A DNA stretch of 64,000 nt from Aminiphilus circumscriptus DSM 16581. GTDB lineage: Bacteria; Synergistota; Synergistia; Synergistales; Aminiphilaceae. Where the stretch lies: NCBI RefSeq assembly GCF_000526375.1, contig NZ_JAFY01000002.1:248001-312000 (forward strand), given 5' to 3'. Both the position numbers and the translations under genes were made by a program. Of the stretch, positions 16,150 through 25,965 are shown piece after piece. The notes beneath the pieces were generated by a model. The model ran no database searches, was not told the DNA's origin, and saw only the letters and a program-made list of their open reading frames with translations. Within the stretch, counting starts at the first letter, position 1. Every line of letters starts with the position of its first letter.

Positions 16150-16980
16150 ATGACGAAACTTGTGCAGCATGTGACCGCAGCGGACCTGGTCTACAGGGAG
16201 ATCCTCCTGAGAATTACCACTCAGGTCCTCACTGCGGGAGAGCGGCTTCCGGAAGCATCCCTGGCCGCAGAAACGGGCGTGAGCAGGACACCGGTTCGAG
16301 AAGCATTGCGTCGCCTGGCACAGGAGGGCGTGGTGGTTCTCGTCCCCGGGGGCGGAGCGTGCCTTGCCGCCCCTTCGTTGAAGGAAATGGCGGACACGAT
16401 GGAGGTCCGTGTTCACCTGGAACGGCTGGTGATCCGCAAGCTCTCCGGCACCATCACGCCCCTGCAGATCTGCCGTCTCGAAGAAACCATCCAGGAACAG
16501 CGTGCCGCCGACCTGGACATTTCCTCCCTCATTCGGCAAGATTGCCTCTTTCATCATCTTTTGGCCGAATCGACGCACAATGAAGCCCTGACGGACTCTC
16601 TCGACGCGCTTCTGGCACGAAGCATGGCCTTCCGGATTCTTTTCGCGGGGCGGGAGGACTACGATAACCATCTCATCCTCGAAGAACACACACGCATTCT
16701 CGACGCATTGAAACGACGCGACACCGAGCTCGCGGAAAAATATCTCGAATTTCACCTGGATCTGGCCCTCGCCGAGCTCTCCCGTTCCGGCGAATCCACA
16801 GGAACGCCTCCGCAAAAGGTCTCTCACGCCGCACAGCGAAGAGGAGCGGATGAAAATCCGGCACATGCGCCCTTTGTGGAGAAGGATCCGGTCTCGCCGA
16901 AAAAGCGGCGTTCGTCCCGTTCCACCCCCGCCGGAAAACGCTTCGGAAACCGTGACAAGGAGGCACATTTCCATGGCTGA
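16150..16980 (+). CDS. GntR family transcriptional regulator, FCD domain
   Basis: A 276-residue regulator. The winged helix spans residues 10-75 (YREILLRITTQVLTAGERLP, SRTPVREALRRLAQEG). An FCD domain follows to about residue 215, with the ligand-region HHLLAESTHNEALT and EEHTRILDALKRRD. About 55 extra C-terminal residues are Pro/Ser/Arg-rich. The ATG at 16150 has GGAGG seven bases upstream; the frame upstream of it is non-coding. Its end overlaps the glcD start by eight bases, so it probably controls the oxidase it is coupled to. Confidence 0.87.
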   Translation: MTKLVQHVTAADLVYREILLRITTQVLTAGERLPEASLAAETGVSRTPVREALRRLAQEGVVVLVPGGGACLAAPSLKEMADTMEVRVHLERLVIRKLSGTITPLQICRLEETIQEQRAADLDISSLIRQDCLFHHLLAESTHNEALTDSLDALLARSMAFRILFAGREDYDNHLILEEHTRILDALKRRDTELAEKYLEFHLDLALAELSRSGESTGTPPQKVSHAAQRRGADENPAHAPFVEKDPVSPKKRRSSRSTPAGKRFGNRDKEAHFHG

Positions 16981-18418
16981 TTTTGCCTATTCTCCCGTCA
17001 CGCCGGAGGTGGTGGAAGAACTCCGCGCGCTCCTCTCGCCGGGACAAGTGACCACCGACGAGGAGAAGCGGGCCGCCTACTCCCGCGACGAGGTGGCGTC
17101 CTGCGCCTGGGACAGACCCTACCTCGCGGAGGTGCTCGTCTTTCCCGAGCGCACCGCTCAGGTGTCGGCGGTGTTGCGCTTCGCCGACGAACGGCGCATT
17201 TCCGTCACACCCCGGGGCGCCGGAACAGGGCTCTCCGGCGGGGCCGTTCCCGTCTTCGGGGGCATCGTGCTCTCCCTGGAGCGGATGAACGCCATTCTGG
17301 AGGTGGACGTGGACAACCTGTGCATCACCGTGGAGCCCGGGGTGGTCACCTCGGAGATCACCCGCGCCGCGGCGGCGGCGGGACTCCTCTACGCGGGGGA
17401 CCCCTGCAGCGGCGACGCCTCCTTCATCGGCGGAAACATCGCCGAGAACGCCGGGGGAAACAAGGTCATCAAGTACGGTTCCACGGGGGCAAGTGTCCTG
17501 GGCCTAGAAGTGGTCCTCGCCGACGGCTCCGTCACCTGGTTCGGCGGCAAGCAGCGCAAGGACGTGACGGGCTACGACTTCGTGAGGCTCCTGGTGGGCT
17601 CCGAGGGAACCCTCGGCGTGGTGACGAAGGCCATCCTGAAACTGGTTCCGCTTCCGGAACGGGTCGTGGACCTTCTGGTTCCCTTTCCCGACGCCGCCTC
17701 CGCCGTGGCCGTCGTGCCCCGCATCATGCGGGAAGGAGGCATTCTCCCCTCGTCCGTGGAGTTCATGGACGCTCTTTCGGTCCAACTTGCCGAACGTTTT
17801 CTGAACCGTCCGGTTCCGCATTCCGACCGGGCGGGAGCCTATCTCCTCATCCAGATCGAGGGCAACGACCGGGACGCCCTCGCCGACGACTACGAGCGCA
17901 TCGGCCGGTTCTGCCTGGAGCACGGCGCGCTGGAGGTCTTTGTGGCGGACAACCGGACCATGCGGGACAGGCTCTGGAAGGTCCGGAAGAACCTCACCGA
18001 GGCGGCGTGGGCCTTCTTTCCCCCGGAGTACGCCGACGAGGACATCGTGGTCCCCACCAGCGCCATTCCGGAGTTTCTCGACCGTCTCGGGGAGATCTGC
18101 GCACGCCACGGCACGGTGTCGCAGACCATGGGACACGTGGGGGACGGCAATCTCCACGCCACCATCTTCTTTTCCGGAGGCACGCCTCCGGACTGGAAAC
18201 AGCGCCTTGCGGCGCTCCAACGGGAACTCTACCCCATCGTGAAGGCCCTGGGAGGAACGCTCACGGGAGAGCACGGCGTGGGGCTCAAGCGGCGGGAGGA
18301 CGTGTCCCTCTTTCTCGACGAGGCACAGATGGCGCTCATCCGACGGGTCAAGCTGGCTTTTGACCCGAACAACATCCTCAATCCCGGAAAGATCGTTCCG
18401 TGGACGAGTCCACCGTGA
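16973..18418 (+). CDS. glcD: FAD-linked oxidase, GlcD/D-lactate dehydrogenase type
   Basis: A 481-residue flavoprotein with an N-terminal PCMH FAD-binding domain (RRISVTPRGAGTGLSGG, GGNIAENAGGNK, GSEGTLGVVTKA) and a C-terminal cap domain with VSQTMGHVGDGNLH and GTLTGEHGVGLKRR. This is the architecture of glycolate oxidase subunit D and D-lactate/2-hydroxyacid dehydrogenases, which oxidise 2-hydroxyacids to 2-oxoacids. The start ATG at 16973 has AAGGAGG nine bases upstream. No GlcE or GlcF partner is next to it, so a stand-alone D-2-hydroxyacid dehydrogenase is more likely than a glycolate oxidase complex. The symbol is used for the family. Confidence 0.87.
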   Translation: MADFAYSPVTPEVVEELRALLSPGQVTTDEEKRAAYSRDEVASCAWDRPYLAEVLVFPERTAQVSAVLRFADERRISVTPRGAGTGLSGGAVPVFGGIVLSLERMNAILEVDVDNLCITVEPGVVTSEITRAAAAAGLLYAGDPCSGDASFIGGNIAENAGGNKVIKYGSTGASVLGLEVVLADGSVTWFGGKQRKDVTGYDFVRLLVGSEGTLGVVTKAILKLVPLPERVVDLLVPFPDAASAVAVVPRIMREGGILPSSVEFMDALSVQLAERFLNRPVPHSDRAGAYLLIQIEGNDRDALADDYERIGRFCLEHGALEVFVADNRTMRDRLWKVRKNLTEAAWAFFPPEYADEDIVVPTSAIPEFLDRLGEICARHGTVSQTMGHVGDGNLHATIFFSGGTPPDWKQRLAALQRELYPIVKALGGTLTGEHGVGLKRREDVSLFLDEAQMALIRRVKLAFDPNNILNPGKIVPWTSPP

Positions 18419-18925
18419 TCCGGCGAAGGATACAAACCCACCGTCTTCGCGCCGAAACGGAACGGGCAGGCGCGTTCGCCCACACCGCCCGGAGTGTCGT
18501 CTCCGGCTATTCCGTGGAAACGATGAAACGAGAGGTGTGCCGCCGGCATAGTCCGAAGAGGACCGATCTTGCCCACCAACTCGGCGGTCATACGTTCGCT
18601 CATGGCCCGACCGACGAGCATACGCGAGAAGAGGTCGACGACAACAGCGAGGGCTATCCCTCATCGGTTCGAAGACACGAATGTCACCCACCCGTTTCCG
18701 GCGGGGTTCCGAAGCGGCAACGTCCTGCATCAAGAAGAAACGTTCCACAAAGGGAGAGGCAACTATGGCAGATTTTGCGCATGTTCCCATTACACACGAT
18801 GGGCACGGAGGCCGATGCCGGGGACGCGTCGTAAGAAACCGACTGGATGCCCCGAAGGAAAGCCGAAGCGCACCCCGGGACAAACGCGATCCTGCGAAAA
18901 ACTTGTCGGAAAGGCGGTTCGCATC
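18419..18925 (+). other. 507-bp gap with a vestigial gene start
   Basis: No convincing complete gene is present. At 18765 an ATG with GGGAGAGG upstream opens a short reading frame (MADFAHVPIT...) whose first bases resemble the start of glcD (MADFAYSPVT, about 24 of 34 bases equal). The similarity then stops. It may be a relic of a duplicated 5' end. Confidence 0.35.
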
Positions 18926-20149
18926 ATGTCCGTAAACTGGAACGCCCGCTTCAGCACCATGGCCAGGGAAAGGCTCGATTCCTCTTTCATCGCCGAGATG
19001 ATCAAGCTCGTCGTGGAGAACCAGGCCATTTCCTTCACTGCGGGAGAGCCCTCGACGGAACTCTTTCCGCTGGAGGGCCTCGCCGCCTCCGCCCGGAACG
19101 CCTTCCGCAATCCGGACCTGTTCAGCTACTATCCCTTTGACGAGGGACTGCTCGGATTGCGGGAATGGATCGTCGGGTGGATGCGCGCCGACGGTCTTCT
19201 TCCGGAGTGGGTCTCCGCGAAAAACGTCTTTCTCACCAACGGTTCCCAGGAGGGCATCAACCTCGTCACGGAAGCCCTGATCGACGAGGGGGACCTGATC
19301 GCCCTGGAGGACCCGACCTATCCGGAGGCCTTTCTGAACTTCGCGAGACAGGGTGCCCGTTTCGTCTCCGCCGCCGTGGACAAGGAGGGGATTCTGCCCG
19401 ACTCTCTCGAAAAGGTGCTCCGGGAAAACCGCGTCAAATTCCTCTACACCATCGTCTCCTTCCAGAACCCCCGGGGCTGCACCGCTCCGACGGAACGGCG
19501 CCGCCAGGTTCTGGAACTCTGCAGAAAATTCGACGTGGTCATTCTGGAGGACGACCCCTATCATTATCTCCGCTTCGAGGGAGACGTCCCCGAAAGCTAT
19601 CTCCGCCTCGCCGGTGACGACGCCCGGGTGCTCTACCTGGGGAGCTTCTCCAAGATCGTCGCTCCGGGCCTGCGCTGCGGATGGGTGGTGGCTCCCCCGG
19701 AAATCATGTCCACCTTGAACCATCTCCGGGTCTCCAACGTCATCGGGCTTCCCGCCTTTTCGCAGTACATTCTCTTCGATTTCCTGAAAGATCTGGATCT
19801 GGCACCCTATTTCGAACACCTCCAGAAGGCTTACAGGACCCGGAGGGATGCCCTCGTGGCCGCCCTCGAACGGCACGTGGTTCCCCTGGGGCTCTCCTTC
19901 GACATTCCCGAGGGAGGCTTTTTTCTCTGGGGGCGCATTCCCGGACTGAACGACATGGTCCGTTTCGCCCGCTTCGCCGTGGAGACGGAGAAGATCGGCA
20001 TCATTCCAGGGACGATCTTCTTTCCCACAAAAGGCAAGGGGCTCGACACGATCCGCTTCTCCTTCGCCAAGGTCACCCCCGAAATAGCCGAGGAGGGCGC
20101 GCTCCGTCTCGCCCGGGCACTGCGCACGTTCACTCCGGGCGAGGCGTGA
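18926..20149 (+). CDS. PLP-dependent aminotransferase, class I/II (2-aminoadipate/LysN type)
   Basis: A 407-residue fold-type I aminotransferase. Key motifs are [15 protein letters not shown] (PLP phosphate region), [38 protein letters not shown] (Asp-Tyr of the PLP site), the Schiff-base Lys in [17 protein letters not shown], and IRFSFAKV (the C-terminal Arg that holds the substrate carboxylate). This pattern fits the MocR-like/LysN group that transaminates aromatic, branched or aminoadipate substrates. The start at 18926 is chosen because the family N-terminus ([14 protein letters not shown]) follows it; the frame stays open upstream. The substrate is not assigned. Confidence 0.88.
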   Translation: MSVNWNARFSTMARERLDSSFIAEMIKLVVENQAISFTAGEPSTELFPLEGLAASARNAFRNPDLFSYYPFDEGLLGLREWIVGWMRADGLLPEWVSAKNVFLTNGSQEGINLVTEALIDEGDLIALEDPTYPEAFLNFARQGARFVSAAVDKEGILPDSLEKVLRENRVKFLYTIVSFQNPRGCTAPTERRRQVLELCRKFDVVILEDDPYHYLRFEGDVPESYLRLAGDDARVLYLGSFSKIVAPGLRCGWVVAPPEIMSTLNHLRVSNVIGLPAFSQYILFDFLKDLDLAPYFEHLQKAYRTRRDALVAALERHVVPLGLSFDIPEGGFFLWGRIPGLNDMVRFARFAVETEKIGIIPGTIFFPTKGKGLDTIRFSFAKVTPEIAEEGALRLARALRTFTPGEA

Positions 20150-20363
20150 TGCACCGTTTTCTCCCTTCCTCCCCGGGAAAAGCATCTCCGGAAGGGAAAG
20201 CACATTGTTCTTTCGTCCCGGTCGTGCAAAAATAGGCGACATACACAAAGAAAGCGAAACGGTGGGGGGTGCCCTCTTTCGAGGTGGCCTACCACTCGCG
20301 ACACGAACGATTCCCCGGCGAAGGAGTGTGAAACGGAGGCGCGGCGCGTCCTCCGAAATTGCC

Positions 20364-22082
20364 ATGGATGTGAGAGACGCAGAAAGACGCACGGACGGCC
20401 TGTTTGACGCAGGCGTCTCCAGGGAGCCGAACTTCCTGGAGCGCATCATCGCCGATGACCTTTCCTCCGGAAGAGTGACGAAGGTCATCACCCGCTTTCC
20501 TCCGGAACCGAACGGACACCTGCACATCGGCCACGCCAAATCCATCTGTCTCAACTTCGGCCTGGCGGAACGGTTCGGCGGAGAGTGCAATCTCCGTTTC
20601 GACGACACGAACCCCACGAAGGAAGAGACGGAATACGTGGAGGCCATCAAACGCGACGTGGCGTGGCTCGGGGCGTCCTGGGCGAAGCTCACCTACGCGT
20701 CGGACTACTTCGCCCGGTTCTACGAATGGGCTCTGGAGCTGGTCCGGGCTGGCAAGGCCTACGTGGACTTCCAGACTCCCGAGGAGATCCGGAAAAACCG
20801 GGGCACCCTCACGGAACCGGGCACGGATTCGCCCGACAGGAACACCTCCGTGGAGGAGAACCTGGCGCTCTTCGAGAAGATGCGCCGGGGAGATTTCGCC
20901 GACGGCGAGTGCGTTCTCCGGGCGAAGATCGACATGGCCCATCCGAATCTGAACATGCGCGATCCCGTGCTCTACCGAATTCTCCACGTGGCGCACCACC
21001 GCACGGGAGACGACTGGTGCATCTACCCCATGTACGACTTCGCCCACGGCTACGAGGACGCCATCGAGGGCGTGACCCACTCCATCTGCACCCTGGAGTT
21101 CGAGGATCATCGTCCCCTCTACGACTGGCTTCTGGACAACGTTTCCGTGCCGTCGCGGCCGCACCAGTACGAGTTCGCCCGTCTGAACCTCACCTACACG
21201 GTGATGAGCAAACGCCACCTTCTGGAACTGGTCACCACCGGGCTCGTGCGCGGCTGGGACGACCCGCGCCTCCCCACCATCAGCGGCCTGCGCCGCCGTG
21301 GCTACACGCCCTCGGCGATCCGCCGTTTCTGCGCCCTGGTCGGCGTGGCCAAGGCGAACAGCATGGTGGAGGCGGAGTACCTGGAGTCGATCCTCCGGGA
21401 CGAGTTGAACGCCACGGCGCAGCGCGTCATGGTGGTGCTTCGCCCCCTCAAGATGGTGCTCACCAACTACCCCGAGGATCAGGTGGAGGAATTCGAGGCG
21501 GAGAACAACCCCGAGGATCCCTCCGCGGGACGTCGCACCGTTCCCTTCTGCCGGGAACTCTGGATCGAGAGGGACGACTTCGAGGAAGTTCCCCCAAAGG
21601 GGTTCTTCCGCCTTTCCCCGGGCAAGGAGGTGCGGCTCAAGCACGCCTATCTCGTCACCTGCCGGGACGTGATCAAGGATGCGGAGGGAAACGTGACGGA
21701 GCTGCACTGCACCTACGATCCCGCCACTCGGGGAGGTGACGCGCCGGACGGCCGCAAAGTCAAGGGGACACTCCACTGGGTCTCGGCGCGCCATGCCGTT
21801 CCTCTGGAGGTGCGCCTCTACGACCGTCTCTTCACGAGAAAGGACATGTCGAATTTGGAGGAAGGGAAGAGCTTCAGGGATTATCTCAATCCGGATTCTC
21901 TCGTGGTTTGCCGTTCCTTCGGAGAACCGCTTCTGAAGAACGCCGACCCGGAGGCGCGCTTCCAGTTTCTCCGCCAGGGTTATTTCTGCGTCGATCCCGA
22001 TTCGACGCCGGAATGTCCGGTCTTCAACCGCACCGTCTCCCTCAAGGACTCCTGGGCGAAGGAAGTGCGCAAGAGGAGCTGA
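20364..22082 (+). CDS. glnS: glutaminyl-tRNA synthetase
   Basis: A 572-residue class Ic synthetase. The HIGH motif lies in [16 protein letters not shown] near residue 45, and the KMSKS equivalent is [11 protein letters not shown] near residue 282. [16 protein letters not shown] and the C-terminal anticodon-binding beta-barrels ([21 protein letters not shown]) are also present. The length fits GlnRS (about 550). The ATG at 20364 is used because conserved sequence begins soon after. Its ribosome site is weak, and an upstream in-frame GTG (near 20328) follows GAAGGAG too closely. A bidirectional terminator follows the gene. Confidence 0.95.
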   Translation: MDVRDAERRTDGLFDAGVSREPNFLERIIADDLSSGRVTKVITRFPPEPNGHLHIGHAKSICLNFGLAERFGGECNLRFDDTNPTKEETEYVEAIKRDVAWLGASWAKLTYASDYFARFYEWALELVRAGKAYVDFQTPEEIRKNRGTLTEPGTDSPDRNTSVEENLALFEKMRRGDFADGECVLRAKIDMAHPNLNMRDPVLYRILHVAHHRTGDDWCIYPMYDFAHGYEDAIEGVTHSICTLEFEDHRPLYDWLLDNVSVPSRPHQYEFARLNLTYTVMSKRHLLELVTTGLVRGWDDPRLPTISGLRRRGYTPSAIRRFCALVGVAKANSMVEAEYLESILRDELNATAQRVMVVLRPLKMVLTNYPEDQVEEFEAENNPEDPSAGRRTVPFCRELWIERDDFEEVPPKGFFRLSPGKEVRLKHAYLVTCRDVIKDAEGNVTELHCTYDPATRGGDAPDGRKVKGTLHWVSARHAVPLEVRLYDRLFTRKDMSNLEEGKSFRDYLNPDSLVVCRSFGEPLLKNADPEARFQFLRQGYFCVDPDSTPECPVFNRTVSLKDSWAKEVRKRS

Positions 22083-22201
22083 CGCACGTCGGAGGTGCGT
22101 CGCAGGTCCGAACGGCAACGCCTGCTTGTCGTGGCGACGGCTCCCTTCGGGGAGATCCCGCCTCCGCGTCGTGAGAAACAAAAGGTTCTCGCGCCACACA
22201 C

Positions 22202-22230
22202 AAAGGCCCCCCTTTCAGAGGGGGGCCTTT
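22202..22230. terminator. terminator between glnS and feoB
   Basis: AAAGGCCCCCC (22202-22212) pairs perfectly with GGGGGGCCTTT (22220-22230) around a 7-base loop, between convergent genes. The A/T ends supply short U runs in both directions. Confidence 0.8.
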
Positions 22231-22279
22231 GCTTTCGTCGTTCTTCCGTCTTCCTTCGCGCCCTGTCTGTGCCGCCACG

Positions 22280-24328
22280 CTATCCCAACCCCAGGAGTCG
22301 CCCTCCCTGATAGACCAGGACCGCCGCGCCGTAGGCGAGAAGCGTCGTGTAGAGGACCAGGAATCCCGTCCACTTCCAGCTGTTGGTCTCCCGCTTGAAG
22401 GCGGCGATGACCGCCACACAGGGGATGTAGAGCAGGGTCATCACCAGAAACGCGTAGGCCGCGAGAGGCGTGAAGAACTGGGGCAGCACGGCGGCGATCC
22501 CCTCCTCGCCCACGCCGAGGAGCGTGCCGAAGGCGCCCACCACGACCTCCTTGGCGAGAAGACCGAAGACCAGGGCCACACCGGCCTGCCACGAACCGAA
22601 ACCGGCAGGCTCCAGCAAGGGGGCCACGGCGGATCCCAGGCGCCCCACAAGACTTTCCTGAGAGGCATATTCCACGCCAAGGGGCAGGTTCGCCCCGGCC
22701 CAGACGAGGATCACCGCGGCGAAGATGAAGGTTCCCGCCTTCTTCAGGAACATGGCTCCCCGCTCCCAGGCGGAACGGAACACACCCCTCAGGGTGGGCA
22801 GGTGGTAGGGAGGCAGCTCCATCACCAGGTGGGAGCTTTCTCCCTTGAACAGGGTGCTCCCCAGGATTTTCGCCGCCGCGACCGCCACGAGGATTCCCAG
22901 CACGTAGAGGGAGAAGATGGCCAGCGGCGCCCGCTCGCCGAAGAAGACCCCCGCGAAGAGAACGTACACGGGAAGGCGGGCGGAACAGCTCATGAAGGGA
23001 AGCACCAGGAGGGTGATCATCCGGTCCCGGGGACGGTCCAGAATGCGCGTGGACATGATGGAGGGCACGTTGCAGCCGAATCCAAGGAGCATGGGGATGA
23101 AGCTCTTGCCGTGCAGTCCGAGAAAGTGCATGATCCGGTCCATCACGAAGGCTCCCCGGGCCATGTACCCCGAATCCTCCAGCGCGGCGATGAAGACGAA
23201 GAGGAGGAAAATGTGGGGAAAGAAGACCACCACGGAGCCCACACCGCCCACCACGCCGTCCATCACGAAGGATTGAAGCAGCGGAGGCGCACCCATGGAC
23301 GCGAGCACGCCTCCCAGCCACTCTCCGAGGGAGCCGATGGCTCCGTCCAGGAAATCCGCCGTGGGGTCGCCCAGGAGATACGTGAGGGTGAACACCAGCC
23401 AGGTGATCCCCAGGAAGAGGGGAAGCCCGAGAAGGCGGTGCGTGACGACGCGGTCGATGCGGTCCGAGAGGGAAAGCCGTTCCGCGATGGAAAGATCCCG
23501 CCGCACCGCTTCGGCGGCCACACCGGAGAGGAATCCCCAGCGGCGCTCGATCACCGCGGTCTGAAGATCGTAGCCCAGCTCCTTTTCGAGGCGGTCGCTC
23601 TCGCCCTGAAGAACCTCCTCGAATTCCGGAGCATGCAGGTTTTTCGCCAGGGCGCTCAAGAAGAGCGTGTCCCCCTCGGCGAGTTTCACCGCCGCAAGCC
23701 TCGGTGACGCGCCGGGAAACGTGATCCCCAGGCCCGACAGGGCCTCTTCGAGACGCCGAAGAACGCGCTCCACCCGCTCTCCGTAGGGAACGACGAAATC
23801 CCTGCGCCCCTCCCCGAAGGAACCCTCGCCGCGCAGAGCCGCGAGACGGGCGGCGACGCGGGTCTTGAGTCCCTCCACTCCCTCGCCGGAGGTGGCCACC
23901 GTGGGAACCACCGGAACACCGAGCAACCGCTCCAGAGCGGTCACATCCACCTGGATTCCCCGGGAGTTCGCGGCGTCCACCATGTTGAGGGCCACCACGG
24001 CGGGCTGTCCCATTTCGAGGAGCTGCACCACCAGATAGAGACTGCGCTCCAGGTTCGACGCGTCCACCACCACCACCGCCACGTCGGGACGGTCGCGGAG
24101 AATGAACTCCGCCGCGATCTGCTCGTCCACGGAGGCGGCGCCGAGGCTGTAGATGCCGGGCAGATCGACGATGGTGAGTTCCTCGCCGCCGACGCGCATG
24201 AGCCCTTCCTTGCGCTCCACCGTCACGCCGGGCCAGTTGCCGACGGAGGCCCGGGAACCGGTCAACCGGTTGAAGAGACTCGTTTTTCCCGTGTTCGGAT
24301 TGCCCGCCAGGGCGATCACCGCACCCAC
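22280..24328 (-). CDS. feoB: ferrous iron transport protein B
   Basis: A 682-residue protein. The N-terminal G domain has G1 GNPNTGKTSLFN, G3 DLPGIYSLG and G4 NMVD, followed by the GDI helical region and a membrane domain with two Gate repeats. GCNVPSIMSTRIL and FMSCSARLPVYVLFAG carry the conserved cysteines. It is the main GTP-regulated Fe(II) importer. The GTG at 24326-24328 is selected because GGGAGG lies eight bases upstream; longer frames enter feoA. It begins five bases after the feoA stop. Confidence 0.96.
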   Translation of the reverse strand: MGAVIALAGNPNTGKTSLFNRLTGSRASVGNWPGVTVERKEGLMRVGGEELTIVDLPGIYSLGAASVDEQIAAEFILRDRPDVAVVVVDASNLERSLYLVVQLLEMGQPAVVALNMVDAANSRGIQVDVTALERLLGVPVVPTVATSGEGVEGLKTRVAARLAALRGEGSFGEGRRDFVVPYGERVERVLRRLEEALSGLGITFPGASPRLAAVKLAEGDTLFLSALAKNLHAPEFEEVLQGESDRLEKELGYDLQTAVIERRWGFLSGVAAEAVRRDLSIAERLSLSDRIDRVVTHRLLGLPLFLGITWLVFTLTYLLGDPTADFLDGAIGSLGEWLGGVLASMGAPPLLQSFVMDGVVGGVGSVVVFFPHIFLLFVFIAALEDSGYMARGAFVMDRIMHFLGLHGKSFIPMLLGFGCNVPSIMSTRILDRPRDRMITLLVLPFMSCSARLPVYVLFAGVFFGERAPLAIFSLYVLGILVAVAAAKILGSTLFKGESSHLVMELPPYHLPTLRGVFRSAWERGAMFLKKAGTFIFAAVILVWAGANLPLGVEYASQESLVGRLGSAVAPLLEPAGFGSWQAGVALVFGLLAKEVVVGAFGTLLGVGEEGIAAVLPQFFTPLAAYAFLVMTLLYIPCVAVIAAFKRETNSWKWTGFLVLYTTLLAYGAAVLVYQGGRLLGLG

Positions 24329-24333
24329 GGCGT

Positions 24334-24621
24334 TCACCTCCCCCCGCAACCGGCGCAGCAGGAACACCCGCCTCCGGCGATCCGGACCAGCACGACCTTC
24401 GCCTCGTCGAGGCGGAGACTCAGCTCGTACCCGCGGAACCACACCGCGACGGGATCCGCGAGAGGCGCCTTCCGCTCCACCCGAAGGGTCGTTCCCGGAA
24501 CGATCCCCATATCGAGAACACGCTTTCGGAGCGCTCCCTCACCCTCAACCTTGATGACGACACAGGACTTTCCGGGCTCCACCGTGTCGAGAGACTGCGG
24601 AGCCTGACACTGCTCACTCAT
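24334..24621 (-). CDS. feoA: ferrous iron transport protein A
   Basis: A 95-residue SH3-like FeoA protein (LRKRVLDMGIVPGTTLRVERKAPLADP is the core fold), the cytosolic partner of FeoB. Its tail is unusual: GGGCSCCAGCGGR, four cysteines in nine residues. Such a tail may bind iron or an Fe-S cluster, or replace the missing Cys-rich FeoC. Ribosome site GGGAGG is present. It is first in the feoAB operon. Confidence 0.9.
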   Translation of the reverse strand: MSEQCQAPQSLDTVEPGKSCVVIKVEGEGALRKRVLDMGIVPGTTLRVERKAPLADPVAVWFRGYELSLRLDEAKVVLVRIAGGGCSCCAGCGGR

Positions 24622-24668
24622 TGCCGTTCCTCCCTGCGTTTGTACGATATTTTCGAGACTCCAGAAAA

Positions 24669-24792
24669 GTTAGAGTGAACAAACCTCTTTCGGAGTACGA
24701 ACATACTTTCAGCGTGGACACATCCACCCTTTTCCTCCGGCGACCTGGCCCAGCATCACTCGGACAGACACATATTTGTTAGATCAAACAAA
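24669..24792. promoter_or_regulatory. feoAB control region with two GTTAGA elements
   Basis: The 24622-24938 gap contains no gene. It holds GTTAGAGTGAACAAAC (24669-24684) and the near-palindrome TTTGTTAGATCAAACAAA (24775-24792, 16 of 18 bases symmetric). The same GTTAGA half-site forms an inverted repeat before the DtxR gene (25890-25905). These are candidate binding sites for that regulator. Confidence 0.5.
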
Positions 24793-24938
24793 CTCTCGTC
24801 ATTTTCTGAAAAAGAGTGTCCCCCCTCAGGGAAAGCACTCTCTTTGTTCCTCAAGGCTTTGCTCGTCCCGAAAACTTCGGAGCGCCCTTCCTTCCGGCGC
24901 CGGAAAGGCGCATCGTCCCGGGAATGCGCGTTCAGACG

Positions 24939-25187
24939 TCAGACCGCCGCGCTTTCAGGCACCTCCTGCACGAAAATCCGTCCGCACATACCCTCTCCGA
25001 GGGCGTAGCGCGCATCGCCCACGCCGAGAAGAATGCTTCCTCCGGCATTGCGCACCACCCTGACCCTCGCCCCGGGCACCACACCGATTTCGGCGAGGCG
25101 GCGGCAGAACCTCTCGCCTCCCGCAAGACGCACGATCTCCACCGCGGAACCTTCACGAACGCATTCTACCGGACACATGGCGCACAT
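24939..25187 (-). CDS. stand-alone FeoA-domain protein
   Basis: An 82-residue SH3-like protein with FeoA signature (FCRRLAEIGVVPGARVRVVRNAG, then GVGDARYALGEGMCGRIFV). The N-terminus is cysteine-rich (MCAMCPVEC). Start at 25187, or the second ATG at 25178, which has better spacing to GGAAGG. It overlaps the end of the DtxR gene, so the two are co-translated. The role is probably iron handling next to FeoAB; it is separated from feoA by the 317-bp control region. Confidence 0.75.
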   Translation of the reverse strand: MCAMCPVECVREGSAVEIVRLAGGERFCRRLAEIGVVPGARVRVVRNAGGSILLGVGDARYALGEGMCGRIFVQEVPESAAV

Positions 25188-25876
25188 CCTTCCTTCTCAC
25201 CGGACTCCTCGCGACAAGGACAGACCCACACGGTGGTGGCCTCGTCCCGGCGAAGCGAGATGTCCGTTCCGTGAACCCGCACATGAAGAGGATCTCCAAG
25301 CGGCGCCGTTCCCAGATACTCCACCAGGGACCCCGGAACGAGCCCCATTTCGAGAAGACGCTTTCGCAGCAATCCGCCCGCGGTGACCCTCGCCACGATC
25401 CCCTTTCCGTTCTCGGGAATCATCACGAGAGGGCGGGGGAGGCGACACGTATCCTGCGTGGCGGCGAGGAGCTCCTCCACCCAGGAAAGTCCCTGCCGTC
25501 TGGCCTGAAAGACAAAATCCGCGAAGGCGAGGAGGCGCATCTCCGATTCCTCGTCCACCGCGTGCTCCAGGGCACAGGCCATGTCCACGGCCTTCTCCTT
25601 CTCGATGCCGAGGATCTCGGCGAAGAGAAACGAGAGATGCTCGTGGCGCCGGTAAATGCGAAGCGCCCTTTCCCGACCGGCCTCGGTGAGATGGAGTGCG
25701 CCGTAGGGCTCGTGTTCCAGCAGGCAGGCGGCGACGAGCCGCCGCACCGCCGAGACCACCGTGGCCTTGGTGACGCCGAGGCGCGACGCAAGCTCCGTCA
25801 CCGTGGCCTTTCGTCCTTCGATTTCGAGGGAGAAAATTTCTTCCATGTAGTCCTCGATGCGGGCCGATATGGACAT
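25166..25876 (-). CDS. DtxR/MntR family metal-dependent regulator with FeoA domain
   Basis: A 236-residue regulator. The N-terminal winged helix (IEDYMEEIFSLEIEGRKATVTELASRLGVTKATVV) is followed by the dimerisation and metal-binding helices (EHLSFLFAEILGIEKEKAVDMACALEHAVDEE, with His/Glu/Cys ligands). A C-terminal SH3/FeoA-like domain begins at about residue 155. An additional Cys-rich tail reads CPCREESGEKEGCAPC. It sits upstream of the FeoA-like gene and feoAB on the same strand and probably represses them when iron is replete. The ribosome site is GGGGGGCGG. Confidence 0.87.
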   Translation of the reverse strand: MSISARIEDYMEEIFSLEIEGRKATVTELASRLGVTKATVVSAVRRLVAACLLEHEPYGALHLTEAGRERALRIYRRHEHLSFLFAEILGIEKEKAVDMACALEHAVDEESEMRLLAFADFVFQARRQGLSWVEELLAATQDTCRLPRPLVMIPENGKGIVARVTAGGLLRKRLLEMGLVPGSLVEYLGTAPLGDPLHVRVHGTDISLRRDEATTVWVCPCREESGEKEGCAPCVR

Positions 25877-25889
25877 GTTCCGCCCCCCT

Positions 25890-25905
25890 GTTAGAGGCTT
25901 CTAAC
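25890..25905. promoter_or_regulatory. inverted repeat before the DtxR-type gene
   Basis: GTTAGA-GGCT-TCTAAC is a 6-bp inverted repeat 14 bases upstream of the regulator start codon. TTAG-based palindromes are typical of DtxR-family operators, so autoregulation is likely. Confidence 0.6.
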
Positions 25906-25965
25906 TGAAAACATCTTATGTTATGCCCCCATCTTCAGGTCTGTCAAGAGCGGGACGACGGAGAC

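Noticed and set aside
17504-20692. 1062-codon minus-strand ORF opposite glcD and the aminotransferase
   Set aside because: Antisense shadow; both plus-strand genes have full catalytic motifs.
20605-20956. Small overlapping ORFs inside glnS in both directions
   Set aside because: They have no ribosome sites and lie in other frames of a well-conserved gene.
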